Positions 44,519 through 51,789 of a stretch of 64,000 nt of DNA are shown here, piece after piece. The DNA is from Acidilobaceae archaeon (GTDB lineage: Archaea; Thermoproteota; Thermoprotei_A; Sulfolobales; Acidilobaceae). How positions within the stretch are numbered: the stretch's first letter is position 1; the number at the start of each line of letters is the position of its first letter. Under the pieces are notes generated by a model that searched no databases, was not told the origin of the DNA, and worked only from the letters and a program-made list of their open reading frames with translations. Made by a program: the position numbers and the translations under genes. The DNA lies in NCBI GenBank assembly GCA_027014125.1, contig JALWEI010000029.1:1-64000 (forward strand), read 5' to 3'.

Positions 44519-45037
44519 ATGCAGGAGCCCACTCCGGTCTATGGCCAGGGCTTTTTCATCGTGGATCCCGGGAGTATAGCCTACATTATAGTATTCGATT
44601 ATCATGATCCAGACGGATATTATATGGGTCTGGCCGAGTCGGGGAGGGTCGAGGACGAGGAGAGGGTGCTAGCTGATAACATGCAGGCTCTGATGGATGA
44701 GGAGAGGGTTATTATTAATGGCGAGGATGTCAGGCCCCATGTCCTGTGGGCTAAGATAGAGGTTAGGGGCACGGTTGATAGGGCTTCTATAACGTTCTTC
44801 ACCTTGATGAGGTACAAGCCCCGGCTTGGTGTTAACGTTTACGAGAACATATATGAGGAGACGGTGGCGGAGTACGACTATACGGTATACTGGATACCGG
44901 GTAAGTGCACTAGTATAACAGGCGTTGACTCGCCCGGCTACGTGGAGCTTCAGGACGGGCTAGCGGTGGTCAGGGTTCTAAAGGGTACTAGGATCCCAGG
45001 GTACGAGAGCGTATCATTCACCCACACGTGCCTCTAG
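44519..45037 (+). CDS. Orphan protein downstream of the surface protein
   Basis: 172 residues from ATG 44519, chosen because GGAGGG at 44506-44511 is at the proper distance; GTG 44513 is too close. Acidic, rich in Asp, Glu, Tyr and Val, two cysteines in the last 40 residues; no clear membrane helix. Function unknown. Likely cotranscribed with the previous gene. Ends 4 bp inside the convergent next gene. Confidence 0.55.
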   Translation: MQEPTPVYGQGFFIVDPGSIAYIIVFDYHDPDGYYMGLAESGRVEDEERVLADNMQALMDEERVIINGEDVRPHVLWAKIEVRGTVDRASITFFTLMRYKPRLGVNVYENIYEETVAEYDYTVYWIPGKCTSITGVDSPGYVELQDGLAVVRVLKGTRIPGYESVSFTHTCL

Positions 45038-45336
45038 GCGGTTGCCCCTACTTGGCCCCACCCGCTCCAGCCGAACCATGTATAGTCCCTAGATGACGCC
45101 ATGTCCCTGGCGTACCTCACGTATTTCCCTATAACACCTGAGGGGAGCCCGTGGAGCTTGAATAGCCTCTCCAGGCTCTGGAGCCTTACAACCACGTCCT
45201 TTGGCATGCCTCCCCTTAGCGCGTAGTCCGCGAAGTCCCTTAGGGCCTGGTAGCCTAGGAAGAGTAGGGCCGCCTTGTGGGGGCTCCTCATTGACCTGCT
45301 CATCCTTCTAAGCTTTTCCGCATCTTCTTCGGCCAT
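45034..45336 (-). CDS. Small helical protein, unknown
   Basis: 100 residues from ATG 45336; the frame is open to ATG 45363. Arg-rich helices (LRRMSRSMRSPHKAALLFLGYQALRDFADYALR) then a Trp/Gly-rich tail (YTWFGWSGWGQ). No family recognised. Confidence 0.5.
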   Translation of the reverse strand: MAEEDAEKLRRMSRSMRSPHKAALLFLGYQALRDFADYALRGGMPKDVVVRLQSLERLFKLHGLPSGVIGKYVRYARDMASSRDYTWFGWSGWGQVGATA

Positions 45337-45545
45337 GATCCAGAGGGAGGGACTCCTCCTCACAGGCCAACACCGTTACACCTCTTACCCCATCCACGTG
45401 ATATGGCGTGGCAGGTGCCATAATTCCGGGGTACTATACTGGGCTATACCGGGGTGTTACGGCCCCGCTAGGGGTCCCCGTCTAGCTTGCTCCTCATCCC
45501 CAGGCTTGGGGTCGGGGCCGGTGATCTCGGTCACCCCCAGCCAGT
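45337..45545. other. Intergenic region with a weak hairpin
   Basis: 209 bp between two minus-strand genes. GGTGA (45521-45525) and TCACC (45532-45536) form a short hairpin just after the nicotinamidase stop, possibly a terminator. I find no tRNA or open frame with a convincing start. Confidence 0.3.
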
Positions 45546-46145
45546 CTAGGTGAAGCTTACCCCATCCACGCTCCTCACTATAACACCCTTGTAGAGGAAG
45601 TCGATTTGCCTCAGGGCGGCGTGCATGTCGAACTCGGTGAGGGCGCTTATCCCGTCTATTGGGACGTAGACCTTGTACCAGCGTAGCGCGGCGCTGGCTA
45701 CGGTATGTAGTACGCATATGTTTGCGACTGTACCCACTATTACAAGGTTCTTTATGCCGTAGATGCGTAGCAGGTCGTCAAGCGGGGTGCCGTAGAAGCC
45801 GTCGTACCTAGTCTTCATTACTACTATGTCCCCCTCCTTGGGGGCGAGCTCGTCCACGATGCGCCATCCCCAGGTGCCGTGTCTAGCGTGCTCCCCCCAG
45901 ATCCTGTACTCCGGGTCATCGTCGTAGTGCGTGTCCTGCGTGTAGAAGACCCTTGCCCCGGCGCTCCTAGCCTTCTCGAGCAGCCTAGCTATAGGCGCTA
46001 TAGTATCCCTGGAGGCTGGGACGAATAGCGCCCCGTTGGGATGCACGAAGTCGTTCTGCATATCCACCACTATAACGGCGGTCTCCCTGGCGGGTAGGCT
46101 CACGTTATCCACGACCCTATACTCTGGAACCTCCACGCTGGCCAT
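45546..46145 (-). CDS. pncA: Nicotinamidase/isochorismatase-family amidase
   Basis: 199 residues from ATG 46145; upstream open frame is a shadow of the divergent gene. Catalytic triad visible: Asp28 in VVDMQNDF, Lys111 in MKTRYDGF, Cys144 in TVANICVLHT. Metal ligands QDTHYDDDPEY follow the usual D-x-H pattern. Most likely nicotinamidase, which recycles nicotinamide to nicotinate for NAD synthesis. It is divergent from the NAD(P)HX repair gene, which supports an NAD theme. Confidence 0.82.
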   Translation of the reverse strand: MASVEVPEYRVVDNVSLPARETAVIVVDMQNDFVHPNGALFVPASRDTIAPIARLLEKARSAGARVFYTQDTHYDDDPEYRIWGEHARHGTWGWRIVDELAPKEGDIVVMKTRYDGFYGTPLDDLLRIYGIKNLVIVGTVANICVLHTVASAALRWYKVYVPIDGISALTEFDMHAALRQIDFLYKGVIVRSVDGVSFT

Positions 46146-46218
46146 GCCATACACCCCCGATAGATCTAGGATCGTAGACGATATCTGTATTACTCCATAG
46201 GCCCACCCCTCCCGGCAG

Positions 46219-47781
46219 GTGGCGGGATTGGCGGAGTGCCCCGGCCTTAGGGAGGCTAGTGCTGCTGGTTCTATTAGTGTCGAGGACATGAGGGCCGCCG
46301 AGATCAACTCGGTTTGGCTGGGCCTAGACCTAGACCTGCTCATGGAGAACGCTGGCAGGGCGGTGGCTGACGCCATAGAATGCGTCCTAGGAGGCCTTGA
46401 GGGTGTAAGCGTTACCATACTCGCCGGGAAGGGTGGTAATGGGGGCGACGGTATAACCGCGGCTAGGCACCTAGCCGAGAGGGGGGCCAAGGTTGAGGTA
46501 CACCTATCCCACCCCCCAGAGCTGATAACCCATGGAAGCACCCGGAGGAACCTGAAGGTCCTCCTGGCTAGCGGCTATGCCAAGCTCGTCAAGCCATGGA
46601 GTAGGGGATGGGGGGACACCAGCGGGGCTGATGTGGTTGTGGACGCGCTACTAGGTATAGGCGTTAGGGGCAGCCTCAGGGAGCCCATACTCAGCCTGGC
46701 TAGAGCCTTCACAAGCCACCAAGGCCTCAGGGTCTCGATAGACACGCCAACCGGCGTGGACCCTGATACAGGTTATGTAGCCGAGGGTGCTGTGGTCGCT
46801 GATGTCACGGTTACGCTATACAAGGTGAAGAAGGGCCTCCTCCAGGGAAAGGCCCCCATGCACACTGGCAGGCTACTTGTAGCCCCAATAGGGATCCCAC
46901 GCCAGGCCTCGGAGCTAGCCGGGCCGGGTGACGCCTACGCTAGGATACCCGTTAGGCCCAGGGATGCCCACAAGGGTATGGGTGGTAGGGTGCTAGTTAT
47001 CGGCGGTAGCAGGGACTTCGTTGGAGCCCCAATTCTAGCCGCCCTGGGAGCCGCTGCGGGGGGCGCAGACCTGGTATACCTGGCCAGTACTGGCATGATA
47101 CCCTACTGGGGCGCCCAGAGGAGCTCAACTATAATACCCGTGCCGCTGGATGGCGACTACCTGAACCCCAGCCATGTTGACAAGCTACTCAGGCACTCGG
47201 AGAGGGTTCACGCCGTCGTCGTGGGCCCGGGCCTTGGTAGCAGGGACGAGACCCTTGAGGCAGCTAGGATCCTAGTCGAGAGGCTAGCCGAGTCTGGCAG
47301 GGTTACAGTCGTGGATGCAGACGCGCTTAGGGCGGTGGCTGGTCTCGAGGGTCTTGGCCCCCATATTGTCCTGACCCCGCACCGGGGCGAGGCTTCCCGG
47401 CTCCTGGGCGACGAGGCCGTGGAGCCCAGGCTGGCCGCTTCTAGGATATCCAGGCTCACCGGGGCTACTGTGCTCTTGAAGGGGCCCAGGGACTATATCT
47501 GTACTGAGGACACTTGCAGGGTCAACGTCACCGGGGCCCCGTCCATGAGCGTGGGCGGTACGGGTGATGTGCTGGCTGGAGTAGTAGCTGGATTCGCTGC
47601 TAGGAGAGTAGCCCTGGGTAGGGGGCATGGGATGCCGCATACCGCTGCCGCCGCGGCTTACATAGTTGGCAGGGCCGGGGAGCTTGCCGCCTCGGCTGTG
47701 GGCGAGAATATTTCCGCTCAGGATGTGGTTGAGAATATAGGTAGGGCCCTGGCCGAGGCTAGAAGCCTTGCAGAGGGCTAG
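46219..47781 (+). CDS. nnr: Bifunctional NAD(P)HX epimerase/dehydratase (Nnr)
   Basis: 520 residues from GTG 46219. N-terminal YjeF epimerase domain: MRAAEINSVWLGLDLDLLMENAGRAVA, GKGGNGGDGITAARHL. C-terminal ADP-dependent dehydratase domain from about 255: GRVLVIGGSRDFVGAPILAALGAAAGGADLVY, VVGPGLGSRDETL, VDADAL and GTGDVLAGVVAGF. It repairs hydrated NADH/NADPH, which form fast at high temperature. Confidence 0.95.
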   Translation: MAGLAECPGLREASAAGSISVEDMRAAEINSVWLGLDLDLLMENAGRAVADAIECVLGGLEGVSVTILAGKGGNGGDGITAARHLAERGAKVEVHLSHPPELITHGSTRRNLKVLLASGYAKLVKPWSRGWGDTSGADVVVDALLGIGVRGSLREPILSLARAFTSHQGLRVSIDTPTGVDPDTGYVAEGAVVADVTVTLYKVKKGLLQGKAPMHTGRLLVAPIGIPRQASELAGPGDAYARIPVRPRDAHKGMGGRVLVIGGSRDFVGAPILAALGAAAGGADLVYLASTGMIPYWGAQRSSTIIPVPLDGDYLNPSHVDKLLRHSERVHAVVVGPGLGSRDETLEAARILVERLAESGRVTVVDADALRAVAGLEGLGPHIVLTPHRGEASRLLGDEAVEPRLAASRISRLTGATVLLKGPRDYICTEDTCRVNVTGAPSMSVGGTGDVLAGVVAGFAARRVALGRGHGMPHTAAAAAYIVGRAGELAASAVGENISAQDVVENIGRALAEARSLAEG

Positions 47782-48274
47782 GATCGCGTATATCCCCTAC
47801 CAGGTCTATAGGGTCGGCGAGAGGCTTGTCGCCTGCGACTCCCATTTCTGGAGCCATGTCTCCGATGACGTGCTTAGGGTCCTCCTTATCAGGGGTCTGG
47901 GTAGCCTGCGGGAGGCGCCTGGGAGGGATGGGGTGGCCTTAGAGCCTCTAACCCCGATTGGCGGCCATAGGCGGTGGCTCGAGTGGGCCCAGGCGCTAAG
48001 GGTTCGCCCCCTACCCTTGAGCCCTGAGGACCTTGCATCCTATAGCCTTGGAGTATCGTGGGGTGGTGGCCTAGATGCCTCTAGGGAGGCGTTGAAGGGG
48101 CTTGCTAAGCTGCTGGTTGGTAGGGGGCCTGTGAGGCCTCTGGGCAGGTTTGCGTGGCTTCGCCTGGCCTCGGATGGGTGTAGCGTTGGTGATGCTAGGT
48201 ATAGGGTCTTGGCTAGCCTTGACCCTGGCGTGGGGCTTAGGATTAAGGAGGCGGTGTGTACGGCTACTGGGTAA
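47768..48274 (+). CDS. Hypothetical protein
   Basis: 168 residues from TTG 47768, overlapping nnr by 14 bp. Starts RIAYIPYQVYRVGERLVACDSHFWSHVSDDVLRVLL; the rest is Leu/Arg-rich. No motif recognised. Reads on into the methyltransferase gene 6 bp later and so is probably in one operon with it. Confidence 0.55.
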   Translation: MQRARIAYIPYQVYRVGERLVACDSHFWSHVSDDVLRVLLIRGLGSLREAPGRDGVALEPLTPIGGHRRWLEWAQALRVRPLPLSPEDLASYSLGVSWGGGLDASREALKGLAKLLVGRGPVRPLGRFAWLRLASDGCSVGDARYRVLASLDPGVGLRIKEAVCTATG

Positions 48275-48280
48275 GCGGGT

Positions 48281-48823
48281 ATGGGTATGGGTAAGGGCAG
48301 GGTGATCAGGGAGAGGTATGAGGCCACTTATACTGGGTACGACGAGTTGTATAGGATGGAGCAGTATGAGAAGTACTTGGAGGCCCTTGGGAGGGTTGAG
48401 CCCCGGGGCCTTGTGCTTGATGCTGGTTGTGGAACTGGGCTTCTTGTCGAGTATATGGCTATGAATAGGATGCTTGATAGGGTTAGTGGCGTCGTGTGCC
48501 TTGACTATAGCTGGGGTATGCTCTCTGTAGCCAAGTGGCGCCTGGGTAGGCTCTGTGGGGGCAGGTGTGGGGTTGTGCTTGGGAATGTTGAGCGGCTCCC
48601 CTTTGGGGACCGTGTGTTCGATGTTGTGTACTCCTTTACTGTGCTGGATCTTGTTGACGATGTTATTGGGGCTTTCAGGGAGCTTGTTAGGGTTTCCCGC
48701 GGCCCGGTTGTGGTTAGCATGCTTAAGAGGCTCCCGTATAAGGACCTTCTCCTGGCTAGTGGTGTGAGGCTCCTGGGAGTTACTAGTAAGGATGTTATCC
48801 TCGTGTGGGATCCTGGAAATTAA
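48281..48823 (+). CDS. Class I SAM-dependent methyltransferase
   Basis: 180 residues from ATG 48281. SAM-binding loop VLDAGCGTGLL, acidic end of strand 2 (VVCLDYSWGML), LGNVERLPFGDRVFDVVYSFTVLDLVDD and FRELVRVSRGPVVVSMLKR are motifs I-III of Methyltransf_11 type. It is short, with little after strand 5. The substrate is unknown. Confidence 0.82.
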   Translation: MGMGKGRVIRERYEATYTGYDELYRMEQYEKYLEALGRVEPRGLVLDAGCGTGLLVEYMAMNRMLDRVSGVVCLDYSWGMLSVAKWRLGRLCGGRCGVVLGNVERLPFGDRVFDVVYSFTVLDLVDDVIGAFRELVRVSRGPVVVSMLKRLPYKDLLLASGVRLLGVTSKDVILVWDPGN

Positions 48824-48861
48824 ACCCTCCACTGGCACGGCTACGCTGGTAGGGTGGAACG

Positions 48862-49443
48862 GTGTTGAAGCTGGATGTAGAGGTTGAAGAGGAAGTTTTG
48901 AGGGAGCTGGAGAGGGTTGCTGGTGCGCTCGGTATTGATGCTGGGAGGCTGCTCTCTATACTGGCTGAGGTTGCCTCGTCCTACGCTGAGGATCTTATAG
49001 GTATGGCTGGGGTGCTCAGGGTTAGGAGGGAGAATAAGCCCTATAGTGTTATCGAGGAGATCTTCTACTATGGTGTGGAGGCTTGGAGGGGCGTCGTGGA
49101 CAAGGTCCTGGTAAGGCTCAAGGCAAGGGGCAGGTACGAGCTAGAGGAGCTGGACCTCGACCCGGATGATCCAAGCATCGAGATGGAGCTGGTCGCCCTT
49201 GAGGGCAGCGACTTGAAGGCGGATAGGATTAGGGTTAACTGGAGCCCACACGGCGTCATAGTTGAGGCCTACTACTATATAGGAGAGTACTATGAGAGGG
49301 TCCCAGCCAGGCTACGCGGCTTCGACGTGTCCTACCTCCCCGACGAGGAGGCGCTGCTAGTATCCTATACCAGCGACTCCCTATCCAAGGTCCCCCCTAT
49401 ACACGTCTTCGACGAGGTCGCATCGAGCGTGGCTCCAGTATAG
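48862..49443 (+). CDS. Hypothetical protein of the LplA-like operon
   Basis: 193 residues from GTG 48862. Residues 1-45 (VEVEEEVLRELERVAGALGIDAGRLLSILAEVASSYAEDL) are helical, resembling a ribbon-helix-helix or dimerisation segment; then a β-rich part with paired aromatic residues (EAYYYIGEYYERVP). No family recognised. Same direction as and 14 bp before the LplA-like gene. Confidence 0.5.
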   Translation: MLKLDVEVEEEVLRELERVAGALGIDAGRLLSILAEVASSYAEDLIGMAGVLRVRRENKPYSVIEEIFYYGVEAWRGVVDKVLVRLKARGRYELEELDLDPDDPSIEMELVALEGSDLKADRIRVNWSPHGVIVEAYYYIGEYYERVPARLRGFDVSYLPDEEALLVSYTSDSLSKVPPIHVFDEVASSVAPV

Positions 49444-49457
49444 GGGGTGCCACGGGC

Positions 49458-50294
49458 TTGAGGGTGAAGCTATGGACTATGGAGGCGGATCCTGTCAGGA
49501 CCCTATCATCGCCCGATATCTTCATATTGAGAGGCCGGAGGGCCGCGATGGGTAGCCTGGACGTTGTCTACTCAAGGTGGAGGGGGCCCAGGCTTACAGT
49601 GTACGGCTCCTACCAGAGGCCAGCCGGGGACAGGTTCTTGCGTAGGATAACCGGGGGGCCGGAGGCCCTGATGGGGCCCGGGTCGGCCTATCTGGCCGCT
49701 GTGAGGGAGTACAGGTGGAGCCTTGCAACTATGCTAAAGGAGGATTCAAAACTGGTTGAGTGCCTATCCGGCGCCAGCCCCCGGGGTGGTAGGGCAGGCG
49801 GGATGGTTATAGGGGTAACCAAGGTTGCTGGCCATGGGGTTACTGAGGTCCTTATGCCCAGTGACCCTGGGCTAGAGAGGGTGCGGGAGTGCTTATCCAG
49901 GGTATACGGCAGGGTATCGGGCGAGGAGGAGCTGGATCCCGACCTCGCGCCGGATATGGCTGTGAAGAGGAATAGTAGCCCGGAGTGGCTTAGGCCTGGG
50001 AGGAGCTATAATGTGGAGTCCTCCTCGTCTAGGGACGGCTACTATATAAGGTTCATGGCTTGGGCTGAGGACGGGCTCATCCACTGGATCGACTTGGATG
50101 GGGTGTTCTACGCCTCTCCACCCAGCCAGGTTTACGCGCTGGTGGAGACCGTCTCCCAGGCGATGCCTAGCCCCGGCCTGGTTTACGAGTTCACCGCCGC
50201 TTGGTCTACCTTCGTTGATACTGCTGGTATCAGCGTCGATGAGGTGGAGGAGGCGTTCAGGGGCCTGGTTGAGAAGGTTGAGGGCGCCGAGTGA
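49458..50294 (+). CDS. Divergent LplA/BPL-fold protein, paralog 1
   Basis: 278 residues from TTG 49458. GPRLTVYGSYQR...FLRRITGGPEALMGPGSAY matches the RRxTGG loop of lipoate/biotin protein ligases, and GVTKVAGHGVTEVLMP aligns with the next β-hairpin. The ligase Lys two residues before that Gly (K-x-x-G in LplA) reads Met, so ligase activity is doubtful. It shares RRITGGP, GVTK and FYASPP motifs with the gene at 54312-55175. A lipoyl target protein is not seen in the window. Confidence 0.5.
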   Translation: MRVKLWTMEADPVRTLSSPDIFILRGRRAAMGSLDVVYSRWRGPRLTVYGSYQRPAGDRFLRRITGGPEALMGPGSAYLAAVREYRWSLATMLKEDSKLVECLSGASPRGGRAGGMVIGVTKVAGHGVTEVLMPSDPGLERVRECLSRVYGRVSGEEELDPDLAPDMAVKRNSSPEWLRPGRSYNVESSSSRDGYYIRFMAWAEDGLIHWIDLDGVFYASPPSQVYALVETVSQAMPSPGLVYEFTAAWSTFVDTAGISVDEVEEAFRGLVEKVEGAE

Positions 50295-50971
50295 TGGAGG
50301 TGGCCTATGGGGAGCGTAGGTGGCGGATTCTCAGGGAGAAGAGGGGCAAGGCGGTTAGGGTTATGAGTAGCCTCCGGGCCCGGGGCTTGGAGTCCATAGT
50401 CCATGGCAGCATAGCCCGGGGCGACGTCGATGAGGATAGTGATGTGGATATAGTTATACCGAGGCCGGTGGCCCCCAGCATAGTGGTCTACACGCTGGAG
50501 CATGCAGGCTTCAAGCCCTACCACATAGAGATAGTGCAGGCAACACCATCATACACGCCCAAGGTCTACATATACCTAGACCCAGACGAGGAGGTCGTGG
50601 TGAGCTTCCCCCTCGCGGAGCTGGGCAAGAGGGAGAGGGAGTTCTACAGGTGGGGAGGCGAGCTAGGCCTGGGCGGGCTACTCGAGGGTAGACGGGTCCC
50701 CGGGGTTACTAAGGACCTCAAACTCGTTATACCAACCAGAACGGGGCACGTGGAGGAGGATGTTGTAGGGAACGAGGCCAGGGTTGCTAGGCTACTGGGT
50801 ATCAGCCTTGAGACGGTTATGGAGAGGGTGAGAGTCCTATCCAGGAGGCGGGCCCACGGCAGGACCGGGGTCTTCCTCAAGGAGCCGGTGGATCCTTCAA
50901 TGCCGATAGAGGAGGCGATAGACAATATAGCTAGGAGGGTACCAGCCTTCCGGCGCAAGGTGATGGGGTGA
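50294..50971 (+). CDS. Nucleotidyltransferase-domain protein
   Basis: 225 residues from ATG 50294, whose first base is the last base of the previous stop. GSIARGDVDEDSDVDIVI is the classical pol-beta nucleotidyltransferase core, G-S then D-x-D. The remainder (VTKDLKLVIPTRTGHVEEDVVGNEARVARLLGIS) is shared by an archaeal conserved group of unknown substrate. Coupled to the small membrane protein downstream (GTGA). Confidence 0.75.
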   Translation: MEVAYGERRWRILREKRGKAVRVMSSLRARGLESIVHGSIARGDVDEDSDVDIVIPRPVAPSIVVYTLEHAGFKPYHIEIVQATPSYTPKVYIYLDPDEEVVVSFPLAELGKREREFYRWGGELGLGGLLEGRRVPGVTKDLKLVIPTRTGHVEEDVVGNEARVARLLGISLETVMERVRVLSRRRAHGRTGVFLKEPVDPSMPIEEAIDNIARRVPAFRRKVMG

Positions 50972-51213
50972 CCCTGGGGGTGGATCCCGTCCAGGCACTG
51001 GGCATCGTGGGCATGCTACTGGTCTTCGCCTCCTTCATAGTCAAGAAGTGGACCTGGCTGTATGGTTTCAATATGAGTGGGGCCATCCTTTTAACAGTCT
51101 ACGCATACCTCCGCGGTGACCCCGTTTTCACGGTGGTTGAGGCCGGGATCGTCGCTTTCCTGGCGTATAGGTTGTATAGGGAGTTGAGGAGTGAGCCTGT
51201 AAAAAGGTGTTGA
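50968..51213 (+). CDS. Small membrane protein, CBU_0592-like
   Basis: 81 residues from GTG 50968 with three hydrophobic stretches: residues 10-24, 31-47 and 53-69. The pattern of Gly-Met-Leu-x-x-Phe-Ala-Ser-Phe, then Asn-x-x-Gly and a last helix with Glu resembles the CBU_0592 membrane family. Function unknown. Start overlaps the previous stop by 4 bp. Confidence 0.5.
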   Translation: MTLGVDPVQALGIVGMLLVFASFIVKKWTWLYGFNMSGAILLTVYAYLRGDPVFTVVEAGIVAFLAYRLYRELRSEPVKRC

Positions 51214-51243
51214 CCCTCCAGCCCCCAGAGGGCATAGGGGTGT

Positions 51244-51570
51244 CTAGGATACGGGGTCCGCTGTGACCCCGAACTTCTGCTTCCACTCCTCGAAGGCCTT
51301 CTGCTCCTCTGGAGTTAGCTCCTTGCCTATCCTGTACCATCCTGGCTTGGCCTTTAGCTCGTCTGGGGCCTCGTCCACCTTGTAGATACAGTCTACTGGG
51401 CAGCTTGCTACGCATGCAAAGTCGTCCTGGCACTTCTCCCATATGAGCCTGGCCTTCATGTTCTCGTCGAACTCTAGGGCATCGTATGGACAGACCTCTA
51501 TGCACGCTCCACAGCTGATACAAGTGTCCTGGTCGATGGCTACCCTCACGAAGTTCGCCAGGTTGCTCAT
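51244..51570 (-). CDS. fdx: Dicluster ferredoxin with Asp in second motif
   Basis: 108 residues from ATG 51570 (in-frame ATG 51582 is too near the promoter). First motif C17xxC20xxC23xxxC27P binds a 4Fe-4S cluster. The second reads C47-x2-D50-x2-C53-x3-C57P: Asp replaces the second Cys, as in Pyrococcus ferredoxin, giving a cluster that can be 3Fe or Asp-ligated 4Fe. It is the likely electron carrier for the neighbouring tungsten aldehyde oxidoreductase and KorAB, and so perhaps complex I. Confidence 0.88.
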   Translation of the reverse strand: MSNLANFVRVAIDQDTCISCGACIEVCPYDALEFDENMKARLIWEKCQDDFACVASCPVDCIYKVDEAPDELKAKPGWYRIGKELTPEEQKAFEEWKQKFGVTADPVS

Positions 51571-51616
51571 CCCACGCCACACCTCGGCTGGTTCGATTGT
51601 ATAGTATCCTATCCTC

Positions 51617-51626
51617 TTATTAAAAA
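51617..51626 (-). promoter_or_regulatory. TATA box for ferredoxin
   Basis: TTTTTAATAA on the minus strand, about 47-56 bp before ATG 51570. Confidence 0.5.
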
Positions 51627-51722
51627 GGGTTTACCCCGTGATCGTATTAGCGCGGCAATATTGTCAGTATGTGCATATACCCCGGCATCCCAGTTCTACT
51701 ATAAACACACATACTAAACTTA

Positions 51723-51728
51723 TTTATA
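51723..51728 (+). promoter_or_regulatory. TATA box for aldehyde ferredoxin oxidoreductase
   Basis: TTTATA inside ACTTATTTATACC; the expected transcript start is near 51750, which argues against the TTG at 51748 as start codon. Confidence 0.5.
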
Positions 51729-51789
51729 CCAGTCAGGCTAGACTCTATTGAATACAGTAATAGAAAACCGGGTCCTAGAGGTGGCTACT

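Noticed and set aside
45364-45545. tRNA or other stable RNA in this gap
   Set aside because: No acceptor stem with a GGTTCRAATCC arm could be folded; only a short hairpin after the nicotinamidase stop.
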